Shown one piece after another: positions 34,856 to 43,686 of a stretch of DNA of 64,000 bases. This stretch comes from an uncultured Cellvibrionales bacterium (GTDB lineage Bacteria; Pseudomonadota; Gammaproteobacteria; Pseudomonadales; GM7GCV1). The notes below the pieces were generated by a model. The model was not told where the DNA came from, ran no database searches, and saw nothing but the letters and a program-made list of their open reading frames with translations. Position 1 is the first letter of the stretch; each line of letters opens with the position of its first letter. The DNA is taken from assembly GCA_913063225.1 (NCBI GenBank), contig CAJXYP010000007.1:42429-106428 (forward strand). Direction: 5' to 3'. Position numbers and translations under genes: made by a program.

Positions 34856-36454
34856 ATGCCATTTACAGAAACACCCTTTGACAGCCGCTTAAAAACGCTG
34901 AGTAGTACTCGAAATTTGCCCCTATTTTGCTCCATCTTGCGCGGACTTGAGCGAGAAGGTTTACGAGTTGATAGCAACGGGCTTATATCTCAGACGCCAC
35001 ATCCTAAAGCACTGGGATCAACCCTAACGCACCCCTATATAACCACTGACTATTCGGAAGCTCTACTGGAATTTATTACCGAGCCCTCGAACTCAATTGC
35101 TGATGTAATGCATCAACTGCGCTTGGTAATAGGCGCAGCCTCTCACGAAATCGGCGATGAGATTTTCTGGGCTGGTAGCATGCCCTGCCAGCTGGGCGCA
35201 GATATTGATATCCCCGTCGCATACTACGGTCGATCTAACTCGGGCAAGATGAAAGAGGTCTATCGCCTGGGCCTTGGCTACAGGTATGGTCGAAAAATGC
35301 AAACTATCGCAGGAGTGCATTTCAATTACTCCCTGCCCGATGCTATGTGGAACGTCCTGCGGCGGCAAGATCAAAGTGACCTAACGCTTCAGGATTACAA
35401 AACCGAAGGCTATTTCGCAATTATCAGAAACTTCCGGCGTTGGATGTGGCTACTGCTCTACTTGATGGGATCCGCCCCGGCTGTTTGTCGATCCTTTGTC
35501 AAAGATAAAGAGCACCAATTGGAGCAGCTCGGAAATGACAGTCATACGCTCTGTGCGTCAAATGGCACCTCATTAAGAATGGGAGACCTGGGATATCAAA
35601 GCGTCGCTCAAAACGCCTTGACGGTTTGCTATAACAGCCTGGAAAACTACATAGATGTATTGCGTGGAGCTATTCTCACCAATATTCCCGAGTATCAAGA
35701 AATAGGGGTAGTCGACCCAGAAGGCAATCACCAACAATTGAACGCGGGGCTGCTGCAAATTGAAAATGAGTTTTACAGTACGATTCGGCCCAAACAAACT
35801 ACTCGACGAGGAGAAACCCAACTGAAGGCTCTCGCTGACAGAGGGGTTGAATATGTTGAAATCCGCTGCCTTGATCTAAATCCTTTTGACCCTTTAGGAA
35901 TCTCCGAGGAGCAAATCTATTTTGTTGAAGCCTTTCTTTTAACCTGCCTTTTGAGTCCCAGCCCAAAAACTCATAACGAAGAATATGCAGCGATTCAGAA
36001 GAACCAAAAGCTAGCTGTATATGAGGGACGCAACCCCGAGACGGAATTCACCAAAGGCGATGGCACTAATACCTCCATGAATGTTTGGGGTAGCGAACTA
36101 TTTGAATCAATAATCCGTAGTGCAGATTTGCTGGACCAGGCCACCGATACCGACGCTTATTCTCGAGCGGTCAATCAATACGCCTTGAGCCTGGACGACC
36201 CGGAGAAAACGCCTTCAGCAACCATATTACGAGAAATGCGCGAAACTGGTATCACCTATCACGGCTGGACAATGGAAAAATCCAAGCAAGCCATGAAAGC
36301 GCTGCAAGAGATAGCCATTAGCGACGCTGAAAAACGGCGCCTGACAGAAATTGCCCTCAAGTCCTTTGAAGATCAAGAACGAATTGAGGACAGCGACTCG
36401 CTGGATTTTGAAACCTACCTCTCTGAATATTTTCAGCAGTACAGCGATTTGTGA
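34856..36454 (+). CDS. gshA: Glutamate-cysteine ligase
   Basis: A 532-residue protein, slightly longer than the 518 of E. coli. ILRGLEREGLRVDSNGL, GSTLTHPYITTDYSEALLEFIT, GYRYGRKMQTIAGVHFNYS, and EYVEIRCLDLNPFDPLG are GshA type 1 signatures. It makes gamma-glutamylcysteine from glutamate, cysteine and ATP, the first step of glutathione synthesis; gshB is at 61-62 kb. The ATG lies five bases after a MITE-like repeat and has no good ribosome binding site, only AGG within the repeat end. The stop overlaps the acpH start by four bases (GTGA). Confidence 0.95.
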   Translation: MPFTETPFDSRLKTLSSTRNLPLFCSILRGLEREGLRVDSNGLISQTPHPKALGSTLTHPYITTDYSEALLEFITEPSNSIADVMHQLRLVIGAASHEIGDEIFWAGSMPCQLGADIDIPVAYYGRSNSGKMKEVYRLGLGYRYGRKMQTIAGVHFNYSLPDAMWNVLRRQDQSDLTLQDYKTEGYFAIIRNFRRWMWLLLYLMGSAPAVCRSFVKDKEHQLEQLGNDSHTLCASNGTSLRMGDLGYQSVAQNALTVCYNSLENYIDVLRGAILTNIPEYQEIGVVDPEGNHQQLNAGLLQIENEFYSTIRPKQTTRRGETQLKALADRGVEYVEIRCLDLNPFDPLGISEEQIYFVEAFLLTCLLSPSPKTHNEEYAAIQKNQKLAVYEGRNPETEFTKGDGTNTSMNVWGSELFESIIRSADLLDQATDTDAYSRAVNQYALSLDDPEKTPSATILREMRETGITYHGWTMEKSKQAMKALQEIAISDAEKRRLTEIALKSFEDQERIEDSDSLDFETYLSEYFQQYSDL

Positions 36455-36960
36455 ATTTTCTAGGCCATCTATCCTTGGCATGGCCAGACCCAGAACTGAT
36501 GGTCGGTGGCTTTCTTGGCGACTTTGTAAAAGGCCCTCTTAATAAAGCCGAGTTTCCGTCCAAAATTGAGGCTGGCATTCGGCTGCACCGACGCATTGAT
36601 GCGCGCAGCGACAGCCATCCCAGTATCGCCGAACTCAAATCAGATCTTCCGAAAGAATGGTCACGCTACGCGGGCATCCTGGCCGACCTCTATTGCGATC
36701 ACTTGCTGTCAAACCCAACAAATCAACTCCTAGACCGACCCACAAATCAGTTTGCAGATGAATGCCATGATCTTTTGCTTGAGCATCGTCCAATTTTTAG
36801 CAAGCGTGCCAAATTCGTATTTGATCTTATGTGCGAAGGCCGCTGGCTTGAAAAGTACGCTGATATTAAATTTACCGCCAACTCCCTAGAGCTCATTGGC
36901 ACGCGGTTCCGCAGAAATTTTAGATCGCCACGCAACCTCATTGGACCGCTGTTGTCGTAG
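36451..36960 (+). CDS. acpH: Acyl-carrier-protein phosphodiesterase, probably frameshifted
   Basis: A 169-residue frame from GTG 36451, coupled to gshA. MNFLGHLSLAWPDPELMVGGFLGDFVKG, GIRLHRRIDARSDSHPS and LADLYCDHLL are AcpH (DUF479) motifs; the family removes phosphopantetheine from ACP. The usual length is about 193 residues. Past about residue 160, a +frame reads LDRCCRSLCADMQ, then KVVAEWLLEESRLSTE, to a stop at 37030, which looks like the missing helical C-terminus. One indel near 36935 would join them. So either a recent lesion or a sequencing error. Confidence 0.75.
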   Translation: MNFLGHLSLAWPDPELMVGGFLGDFVKGPLNKAEFPSKIEAGIRLHRRIDARSDSHPSIAELKSDLPKEWSRYAGILADLYCDHLLSNPTNQLLDRPTNQFADECHDLLLEHRPIFSKRAKFVFDLMCEGRWLEKYADIKFTANSLELIGTRFRRNFRSPRNLIGPLLS

Positions 36961-37051
36961 TCTCTGCGCCGATATGCAAAAGGTTGTGGCAGAATGGCTG
37001 CTCGAAGAATCCAGACTTTCAACTGAATAGACACAAAAGGAAAATTTTTAG

Positions 37052-37561
37052 ATGACACTGCCAGGCATTCGAGTTACAAATTTACTTATCGCCCTGTTTA
37101 CTCTGGTGATGATGCTGGTAGCGGTAATATATTTTCAGGAGATACTGCACCTTATCCCCTGCCCTTTATGTGTTTCTCAAAGAGTATTCGTCATCGGCGT
37201 AGGAGTAATTGCGCTAATCGCCTTTGTCCATAACCCAGGTTCTAGTAAAGGCCAAAAAATCTACGCTGCGCTTACTGCATTGATGGCTCTTGTGGGCTCA
37301 TCGGTTTCTGGCAGGCAAGTCTGGCTACAGAGCCTACCGGAAGATCAAATACCCGCCTGCGGCCCTACTTTAGATTGGATGTTTTCCGCTAACTTTCCAC
37401 TGCAAGAAATTATCGGCGCTATGTTTTTTGGTGAAGGCAGCTGCGCCGAAATTAAGTGGCAATTATTAGGGATTAGCATTCCGGGATGGACCTTGGTTGC
37501 CTTTATTTTTCTAATCTCCGTTGCAGTTTTTCAGTTTATTCGAGCCGGACGACAGGGTTAG
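37052..37561 (+). CDS. dsbB: Disulfide bond formation protein DsbB
   Basis: A 169-residue inner-membrane protein with four helices. The CPLC pair (Cys37, Cys40) sits at the start of helix 2, and the second pair, Cys103 (PACGPTLDWM) and Cys131 (GEGSCAE), lies in the periplasmic loop, as in DsbB. It reoxidises DsbA and passes electrons to quinone. It follows acpH by about 90 bases (20 bases past the frameshifted end). No dsbA nearby. Confidence 0.92.
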   Translation: MTLPGIRVTNLLIALFTLVMMLVAVIYFQEILHLIPCPLCVSQRVFVIGVGVIALIAFVHNPGSSKGQKIYAALTALMALVGSSVSGRQVWLQSLPEDQIPACGPTLDWMFSANFPLQEIIGAMFFGEGSCAEIKWQLLGISIPGWTLVAFIFLISVAVFQFIRAGRQG

Positions 37562-37613
37562 TTGGGAGTTGTTAGATAGCTCCAACGATTGCCTTATAAC
37601 CTAATCATTTCCG

Positions 37614-38018
37614 CTGCCACGGGGCGTTCTTTTGGTTGATTGCCGCCATCCTTGACGACAAGCCTTCGCCCAGCCTAAAGCCTCTCCAAATTTTCTGCTG
37701 CAATTTGTGCCAAAAGGAACCAAAAGCGGCGACTTCAAGTCGCGATCTAGTCGCTGCGCTCCATAACAAAAACAAAAAGAAACTTCGATCCTTCGGTTGA
37801 GCTGAGTGTAGGCCCCGTTTGAGCTTGCTCAGTGGAGAGTTATTTATTGGGGTTGAGCGCACAGGGAAGTGCGCGAAAGTGCGATCCGAGCAGGATGCGA
37901 GTGAGCGCGACCCGAATAAATAGCTCAGAACGAGGGCAGCCGCAGGCCACGCAATCGGGGTGCCTTTTCTTTTGGTTCTTTACTTTGGGCAAGCAAAGAA
38001 AAGAACGCCCCACGGCAG
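37614..38018. mobile_element. Repeat element with terminal inverted repeats, non-coding
   Basis: A 405-bp intergenic block bounded by inverted repeats based on CTGCC..GGGGCGTTCTTTT (left CTGCCAC, right CTGCCGT as reverse complement). The right arm adds a hairpin TTTGGTTCTTTACTTTGGGC / GCAAGCAAAGAAAAGAACGC. Such GGGGCGTTCTTTTCTTTGC repeats occur in several gammaproteobacteria; this copy has no coding frame of substance. It lies between dsbB and the fkpA terminator. Confidence 0.65.
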
Positions 38019-38067
38019 TGAAATATTTAAACAACTACCCAACCCAAACAAGAAAACACAACCAATA

Positions 38068-38094
38068 AAAAAGGGCGCATTAAGCGCCCTTTTT
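38068..38094 (-). terminator. Intrinsic terminator of the fkpA operon
   Basis: Stem AAAAAGGGCGC / GCGCCCTTTTT with a 5-base loop, 21 bases past the 3' end of fkpA on the minus strand. Confidence 0.88.
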
Positions 38095-38114
38095 AAAAAT
38101 TGCTAAGAAGCGAA

Positions 38115-38837
38115 CTACTGAACAGCTGCTGCCAGTAATTCAACTTCAAAGATTAATACTTCGTTGGGACCAATCAATCCACCAGCACCAGATGGGCCAT
38201 AACCCAAATCAGGATGTATGAAGAGCTCCCACTTAGACCCTTCAGTCATAAGCTGTAAAGCTTCAGTCCAGCCAGGGATAACCTGGGTAACACCAAATTC
38301 AACTGGCTCGCCACGCTCAACTGAACTGTCAAATACCGTTCCATCGATTAGTGTTCCTGTGTAGTGGACACGAACCGTACCATCAACAGTTGGCATCGGG
38401 CCTTCGCTTTCCGTAATTACACGATATTGAAGGCCAGATTCAGTAACCATGATTCCTTCTGCCAACGCATTTTCCGCCAAGAAGGCTTCAGCAAGAACTA
38501 ATGATTCGGCACCCATAACTTCTAGTTCAGCCACAGCTTCTGCTTGCAGACGTTCTTGGTATTCTTGGAAAGCGGCCTGCATATCTTCATCAGATACTTG
38601 GCTCGCTGCGGCACTAACCGCATCGGTTGCACCAGCAATAAAAGCATCCGCGGTAAGTGTTACACCACCATCCGCTAGCTGTCCTACATAGTTATAGGCA
38701 AGCGAATAGCTAACTTTGGACTCAACTGAAGACAGGTCGAGCGCTGGATCGGCTGGCATTTCAGGCTCGCTAGAACCACAAGCAGTTATAAGGGCGGCGG
38801 TCATGGCGCTTAGGGCTATTTTTGGCAAGATATGCAC
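38115..38837 (-). CDS. FKBP-type peptidyl-prolyl isomerase lipoprotein
   Basis: A 240-residue protein from GTG 38837, chosen because AGAGGAAAG precedes it and the result, [20 protein letters not shown], is a clean lipoprotein signal; starts upstream at 38876 or 38891 add a long basic tail. The N-terminal dimerisation helix region ([31 protein letters not shown]) and the C-terminal FKBP domain ([51 protein letters not shown]) match FkpA/Mip. It helps fold periplasmic and outer-membrane proteins. It follows trmB on the same strand. Confidence 0.9.
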   Translation of the reverse strand: MHILPKIALSAMTAALITACGSSEPEMPADPALDLSSVESKVSYSLAYNYVGQLADGGVTLTADAFIAGATDAVSAAASQVSDEDMQAAFQEYQERLQAEAVAELEVMGAESLVLAEAFLAENALAEGIMVTESGLQYRVITESEGPMPTVDGTVRVHYTGTLIDGTVFDSSVERGEPVEFGVTQVIPGWTEALQLMTEGSKWELFIHPDLGYGPSGAGGLIGPNEVLIFEVELLAAAVQ

Positions 38838-38929
38838 TGTCTTTCCTCTTCTCTTGATTAACAATTGTGCGGCCATGTTTCCATCGACCACTTATTTCGA
38901 TGCGCCATCATACGCATCGTGAAAACAAA

Positions 38930-39631
38930 TTACGATTGGCGGACAAATACTAGGTCATGTACTTGATGACCTAGGCCTTCACCGCGACGTTCAAATTTAG
39001 TAGTTGGGCGCCAATCCGGTCTGACTGCATACCCATCAACGCTGTTTACCAGACTAGGCTCTTGCGACAGTACTTTGAGCATATGCTTAGCGTAGGGTTT
39101 CCAATCGGTAGCCAAGTGCAATACTCCCTCTATTTTTAGCCTGCTAGAAATTAGCCGTACCAACTCAGGTTGAATCAGGCGCCTTTTACGATGCTTTGTC
39201 TTATGCCAAGGATCGGGGAAATAGACCTGCACCCTAGACAGAGAGTTTTCTGGAACTGCCTCGCGAAGTACATCGACGGCATCCGCCATATAGGTTTTAA
39301 GGTTAGTCAATCTAGCCGCGCCAGTGTCAAGATCAAAGGCACCGTGAATTAACGAGCCTACTCCGGGCGAATGCACTTCAATACCAACAAAATTCGACTC
39401 GGGCTCCGCTTTAGCCATTGTTAGCAACGATTGCCCCATGCCGTAACCTATCTCCAATATTCGAGGTGCGCCCCCCTCAAACGCGGATTCAAAGGCACCC
39501 TGACCTGCATCCAAATCCAAGCCGATAGAAGCCCACCCATGATCGAGCGCGCTCTTCTGCCCCGCAGTCAACCGACCGGCACGGATAGCAAAACTACGAA
39601 TGGGTTTTTGTCGTATTTGAGGCTGCAGCAT
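38930..39631 (-). CDS. trmB: tRNA (guanine-N7)-methyltransferase
   Basis: A 233-residue SAM methyltransferase. ILEIGYGMGQSLL is the SAM-binding motif, NFVGIEVHSPGVG the acidic loop, and VQVYFPDPWHKTKHRKRRL the family-defining FPDPW segment. TTKFERRGEGLGHQVHDLVF is the C-terminal recognition motif. It makes m7G46 in tRNA. It lies 30 bases after the DUF423 gene in the rpoH operon. Confidence 0.96.
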   Translation of the reverse strand: MLQPQIRQKPIRSFAIRAGRLTAGQKSALDHGWASIGLDLDAGQGAFESAFEGGAPRILEIGYGMGQSLLTMAKAEPESNFVGIEVHSPGVGSLIHGAFDLDTGAARLTNLKTYMADAVDVLREAVPENSLSRVQVYFPDPWHKTKHRKRRLIQPELVRLISSRLKIEGVLHLATDWKPYAKHMLKVLSQEPSLVNSVDGYAVRPDWRPTTKFERRGEGLGHQVHDLVFVRQS

Positions 39632-39661
39632 CGATCTATACTTTTTATCTTCTATTTTTGG

Positions 39662-40039
39662 TTAATCTGTATTTTTAGAGATAGCGAAGATCGCTAAACA
39701 CGCCCAGCCGATCAAAAAAGCGACACCGCCAATAGGAGTAATTGCGCCGAGCGCTCCTATGCCCGTTAACGCTAGCGCGTATAGACTGAAGGGGAAAATT
39801 AGTGCCCCCGCCACAAAAGCCCAGCCACTAATAAGAAGTAGTTTTTGTTTGGGCCAGATATTGAGTAGCAAAGAAACCGCCAACAACGCCAGGGCATGAT
39901 TAAGTTGGTATTCAGCACCAGTTTTGAACACGGCCAACATGCCGCTGTCGAGATGACTTGCCAGCCCATGAGCCGCGAATGCCCCCAATCCAACAGCAAT
40001 AAATGCATTTACCGCACCTGCGAACAGAAACGTCTGCAC
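39662..40039 (-). CDS. DUF423 membrane protein (YgdD-like)
   Basis: A 125-residue protein with four membrane helices. AVGLGAFAAHGL near the start, KTGAEYQLNHALALL in the second helix, and ITPIGGVAFLIGWACLA at the end are DUF423 signatures. Function unknown. Its start overlaps the rpoH stop by one base, so the two are co-translated. Confidence 0.85.
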   Translation of the reverse strand: MQTFLFAGAVNAFIAVGLGAFAAHGLASHLDSGMLAVFKTGAEYQLNHALALLAVSLLLNIWPKQKLLLISGWAFVAGALIFPFSLYALALTGIGALGAITPIGGVAFLIGWACLAIFAISKNTD

Positions 40040-40899
40040 TACTGCTCTTCTTCAATAAGTTTGCGGATCTTCTTCATTGCCGCGGCTTCAATCTGTCGAA
40101 TTCGCTCAGCCGAAACGCCATATTCGTCGGCCAATTCGTGCAAAGTGGCTTTGCCCTCTGACAACCAACGCCGCTCAACGATGTCTCTGCTGCGCTCGTC
40201 GAGCAGATCCAAGCCACGAATCAACATGCCCGAATTGTTTGACTCCGTATCGTCGTGTTCAAGCAGGGTAGCCGGGTCTTGACTGTGGTCTTCGAGATAA
40301 TAGACTGGAGATTGGTATGAATCTTCGTCATCCGCATCTGTAGGAGCATCAAATCCCAAATCATAGGCAGAAAGACGCCCTTCCATCTGCTGCACGTTCT
40401 TTAAATCAACGCCCAAATCGTCTGCAATGGCTTGCGCTTCTTCAAGGCTAAGCCAGCCCAAACTTTTTTTGGAACTACGCAGATTAAAAAACAACTTACG
40501 CTGGGCTTTTGTTGTCGCAATTTTAACGATGCGCCAATTACGTAATATATATTCGTGGATTTCGGCCTTTATCCAGTGCACAGCAAAGGAAACTAGTCGT
40601 ACACCGCGGTCAGGATCAAAACGCTTAACAGCCTTCATCAGCCCTACATTACCTTCCTGAATCAAATCACCCAAGGGCAAACCGTACCCTGGATAACTCC
40701 TTGCGATATGCACCACAAAACGAAGGTGCGCAAGTACAAGTTTTCGGGCTGCGTCGAGATCTTCTTCATGGAAATATGCTTGAGCCAACTCTTGCTCTTC
40801 TTCTCTCGTAAGCACAGGAATGCTGTAGACACTCTGAATATATGCATTCAGGTCTGCTCCCGGTGAGAGTAGATGCACTGATTGAAGCGCCTTACTCAT
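40039..40899 (-). CDS. rpoH: RNA polymerase sigma-32 factor
   Basis: A 286-residue heat-shock sigma factor. Region 2 reads RFVVHIARSYPGYGLPLGDLIQEGNVGLMKAVKRF and contains the core-binding part. The RpoH box QRKLFFNLR (residues 133-141) identifies sigma-32 rather than sigma-70. Region 4 ends YGVSAERIRQIEAAAMKKIRK, a helix-turn-helix. It directs heat-shock transcription. The operon is the 120-residue conserved gene, rpoH, DUF423, trmB. The usual ftsX-ftsE genes are absent here. Confidence 0.97.
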   Translation of the reverse strand: MSKALQSVHLLSPGADLNAYIQSVYSIPVLTREEEQELAQAYFHEEDLDAARKLVLAHLRFVVHIARSYPGYGLPLGDLIQEGNVGLMKAVKRFDPDRGVRLVSFAVHWIKAEIHEYILRNWRIVKIATTKAQRKLFFNLRSSKKSLGWLSLEEAQAIADDLGVDLKNVQQMEGRLSAYDLGFDAPTDADDEDSYQSPVYYLEDHSQDPATLLEHDDTESNNSGMLIRGLDLLDERSRDIVERRWLSEGKATLHELADEYGVSAERIRQIEAAAMKKIRKLIEEEQ

Positions 40900-40951
40900 A
40901 GTTCGTTAACTTCCTTTTACTGTCACGAATAAAGTTTCTGAATTGTTCAAC

Positions 40952-41314
40952 TTAGGGGATTTGTATCCCGCCCCCAGCAGCACCCTGTCCAGGCATCACT
41001 ATTGACGAAGCTTGCTGCTGCCTCATTTCCTGTAACTCTTTAAAGGTCTCTTCCATGGCCAAAGCTGCCGCTTCAGCAAACTTTTCACAGGCTTTCTCGA
41101 GGCTATCCACGTCAATCTCAAAATTAAGTGGCAAGGCCCCTCCAGGAGTCATCATCTGAGCGCTACCCTGATATATGGTTTCACGATCTGCATCGGCAGA
41201 TCCATCAGCCTTGACGGGAACCATGACGCGTATGCTACCAACGACTCTATCCGTATAAACTTCATCACGATAAAGGTCGTTACTGTTCATAGTGGGCTGA
41301 TCTTGATCAGACAT
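40952..41314 (-). CDS. Conserved hypothetical protein upstream of rpoH
   Basis: A 120-residue cytoplasmic protein from ATG 41314, with GGAGAA before it. SDQDQPTMNSNDLYRDEVYT, then RVVGSIRVMVPVKADGS, an IDVDSLEKACEKFAEAAALA helix, a coiled-coil-like EETFKELQEMRQQQ, and a Gly-rich tail. Similar proteins sit beside rpoH in other gammaproteobacteria. Function unknown. About 50 bases upstream of rpoH, so probably co-transcribed. Confidence 0.75.
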   Translation of the reverse strand: MSDQDQPTMNSNDLYRDEVYTDRVVGSIRVMVPVKADGSADADRETIYQGSAQMMTPGGALPLNFEIDVDSLEKACEKFAEAAALAMEETFKELQEMRQQQASSIVMPGQGAAGGGIQIP

Positions 41315-41695
41315 TAGTTCTCCAAAGCAATTACAAAGGGTGCGACAGATTAACAAATATTGTGCTGCACAGCACGAATCACAGCCCCTATAAAGAAGAT
41401 GGCCATATTATTTTTATTCGAATGTGATCCTGCGTCCTTTAAAAGGGAACCTTGCATCTCCAAATCTACTAGTCATGCCTATCATCCAAATACCGGTATA
41501 ATTAATTTGCCACGCAAAAAAGTTCTGACTGCTATATTATTACACTCCTACAATAGGCCTGTAACCTAATGTAATCCATAGATTATTTTATAATTACGGA
41601 GCGCAGTCTTAGATACACCCATTATTCCTAAAATTCATTTAGCTCATGAATTTATTCCATTAGAAGAATATCTATTCAAGGCGTAAGATTCTCTG
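41315..41695. other. Intergenic stretch, nothing recognised
   Basis: About 380 AT-rich bases between the divergent rpoH-side gene and the small RNA candidate. No credible gene. It must hold the promoter of the rpoH operon. Confidence 0.5.
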
Positions 41696-41813
41696 CGTTG
41701 GCTGGTTAAAGAGTTAAGAAGTATCTTTAACCAAGTCCATCAGATCAGATTCCTACTCCCCCAAGAATCTGTGACTTTAGAAAGCCCACCCCCCCCTTGG
41801 TGGGCTTTTTTTT
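41696..41813 (+). ncRNA. Candidate small RNA with C-rich loops
   Basis: Three stem-loops follow one another on the + strand. Hairpin 1 at 41703-41733 has a perfect 10-bp stem TGGTTAAAGA / TCTTTAACCA. Hairpin 2 at 41746-41771 has the stem CAGATTC / GAATCTG and the loop CTACTCCCCCAA. Hairpin 3 is an intrinsic terminator whose loop is CCCCCCTT. No coding sequence precedes this terminator on the + strand. A weak -10 (TAAGAT at 41684-41689) would start the RNA near 41696. The C-rich loops could pair with Shine-Dalgarno sequences. It could instead be the leader of rimO. No known family recognised. Confidence 0.55.
41781..41813 (+). terminator. Orphan intrinsic terminator upstream of rimO
   Basis: A 10-bp perfect stem AAAGCCCACC / GGTGGGCTTT with loop CCCCCCTT and eight T residues. 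It precedes rimO by 90 bases and follows no protein gene on its strand. Confidence 0.88.
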
Positions 41814-41902
41814 GCCTTGGTTTTACGCTCAGCTCAACGCCGCAGTGCAGAAGACCGATAATTACCATGACAGCCCAGCCTACGAGGGGCACAATCGCGC
41901 CC

Positions 41903-43273
41903 ATGAAAGAAGTCAATACATACAACCTGCTCGAAAAGAGCAGCACTACACCAAATTCTGGCTCAAATTCTAAAGTCGGTTTTGTTTCCCTTGGGTGCCC
42001 GAAGGCATTGGTAGACTCGGAAAGAATAATTACCCAATTGAGACAGGACGGCTATCAGGTTGCATCGGAATACGATGAAGCCGGAGTTGTTGTGGTCAAT
42101 ACTTGTGGCTTTATTGATAGCGCCAAACAAGAATCTCTAGATTCTATTCGTGAAGCTATGGATGCAAATGGCAAGGTCATAGTGACGGGATGTCTAGGCA
42201 CAGATGCCGAGCTTATCCGGTCGAGCTTTCCCGATGTACTATCAGTCTCGGGGGCGCAGCAATATGAAAGCGTTGTCTCCGCGGTACATACCCATCTACC
42301 TATCAGTTATACGCACAACCCCAAAATTGATCTCGTACCACCTCAGGGAATTAAGCTAACACCGCGCCACTACGCCTACCTAAAAATCTCCGAGGGCTGT
42401 AATCACCGTTGTACTTTTTGCATTATTCCTTCTCTGCGGGGCGATTTAGTCAGCCGACCCATCGGCGATGTAATGGATGAAGCACAGAGATTGGCAGACG
42501 CTGGCGTAAAAGAGCTCTTGGTTGTATCTCAAGATACCAGCGCCTATGGGTTGGACCTCAAATATAGAACCGGCTTTTGGAATGGCCGCCCGGTGAAGAC
42601 CAAGTTTTATGATTTTTGTGAAGCGATGGCCGAATTGGGTATTTGGGTGCGCCTACATTACGTCTATCCATACCCACACGTTGACGATGTGCTACCGCTA
42701 ATGGCGGAGGGGAAAATATTGCCCTATCTGGATATCCCTTTTCAGCACGCTAGCCCAAAGATCCTGCGCGCAATGAAAAGGCCCGCAAACGATGCAAAAG
42801 TATTAGACCGCATCAAAAACTGGCGCGAAATCTGTCCAGACCTGACTATTCGAAGCACTTTTATTGTCGGCTTTCCCGGCGAGACAGAGGATGACTTTCA
42901 ATACTTAATGGATTGGATGGACGAAGCGCAGATTGATCGCGCTGGTGCTTTTCAATACGAACCCGTGGATGGCGCCAAAGCAAACGCACTTGCCGACCAC
43001 GTCGATCCGGAAATTTCCGAATTGAGGCATCAACTATTGATGGACAATCAACGCCGCATCAGCGAAAAACGGATGGCCGCCAAGATCGGCTCCACTCAGG
43101 CCGTTCTAATCGACCAGGTAGACGAAGAGGGAATTGTTGGCCGCAGCAAAGCGGATGCGCCGGAGATTGATGGCCTAGTCTATATAGAAACGGATAAAGA
43201 GCTTCAGCCAGGCGATATAATTGAGGCAAAAATTACTGCCGCTGATGAATACGATTTATGGGGAAAATATTAG
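41903..43273 (+). CDS. rimO: Ribosomal protein S12 methylthiotransferase RimO
   Basis: A 456-residue radical-SAM enzyme from ATG 41903; ATG 41867 is also possible, while anything further upstream runs through a terminator. The MTTase domain starts [17 protein letters not shown] with Cys ligands and [16 protein letters not shown]. The radical-SAM motif is [18 protein letters not shown] (CxxxCxxC). The C-terminal TRAM domain begins near [15 protein letters not shown]. It methylthiolates Asp88 of S12. It stands alone between the RNA candidate and the LysR gene. Confidence 0.95.
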   Translation: MKEVNTYNLLEKSSTTPNSGSNSKVGFVSLGCPKALVDSERIITQLRQDGYQVASEYDEAGVVVVNTCGFIDSAKQESLDSIREAMDANGKVIVTGCLGTDAELIRSSFPDVLSVSGAQQYESVVSAVHTHLPISYTHNPKIDLVPPQGIKLTPRHYAYLKISEGCNHRCTFCIIPSLRGDLVSRPIGDVMDEAQRLADAGVKELLVVSQDTSAYGLDLKYRTGFWNGRPVKTKFYDFCEAMAELGIWVRLHYVYPYPHVDDVLPLMAEGKILPYLDIPFQHASPKILRAMKRPANDAKVLDRIKNWREICPDLTIRSTFIVGFPGETEDDFQYLMDWMDEAQIDRAGAFQYEPVDGAKANALADHVDPEISELRHQLLMDNQRRISEKRMAAKIGSTQAVLIDQVDEEGIVGRSKADAPEIDGLVYIETDKELQPGDIIEAKITAADEYDLWGKY

Positions 43274-43385
43274 CGCACTAGCTTCTTAACCTAAAGGACC
43301 GCAGATTTTTCGTCCGGCCGCTGCCTATTGTTGCGGCGCTAGCGCCCTGCAAAACCTGCATTCCCGCCATCCGTGGCGGTCACAA

Positions 43386-43410
43386 AAAACCCGCCAAAGT
43401 GGCGGGTTTT
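43386..43410. terminator. Terminator between rimO and the 28-aa gene
   Basis: Stem AAAACCCGCC / GGCGGGTTTT. The longer T-run is on the minus strand (six T residues), so it fits the small minus-strand gene at 43442-43528 at least as well as rimO, which ends about 110 bases before. Confidence 0.8.
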
Positions 43411-43441
43411 AAGAGGGGGTTAGTTTACTTAGCTTAGAAGC

Positions 43442-43528
43442 CTACTTGCGGTTTACGTAGTCGGCTTCTGATTTTGCAATCGCGGCCAGCAAACTAAAGG
43501 CGGTAACGAACACTACTGTGATAATCAT
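43442..43528 (-). CDS. 28-residue hydrophobic small protein
   Basis: MIITVVFVTAFSLLAAIAKS opens a 28-residue frame, one membrane helix plus a charged tail (EADYVNRK). GAGG lies eight bases before the ATG, and a minus-strand terminator lies 32 bases after the stop, so a separate transcript is plausible. It is divergent from the LysR gene at 43687. A hairpin CCACCA-T-TGGTGG lies in the shared region near 43562. Family not recognised; small cofactors of membrane enzymes look like this. Confidence 0.55.
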   Translation of the reverse strand: MIITVVFVTAFSLLAAIAKSEADYVNRK

Positions 43529-43686
43529 GATATATACCTCGCTGGTTATGGGCTGCCCCCACCACCATTGGTGGAGACAGTTATCAAGTTACGGGAGGCA
43601 TTATGATGATTCACTTGATATTCTTCCAATGGATTATTATCATTACTAAAATGAATTTCCGTCATATCTAGATAGCAGATTAACTT

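Noticed and set aside
41771..41902. N-terminal extension of RimO
   Set aside because: It would be translated through an intrinsic terminator and adds Pro-rich sequence absent from the family.
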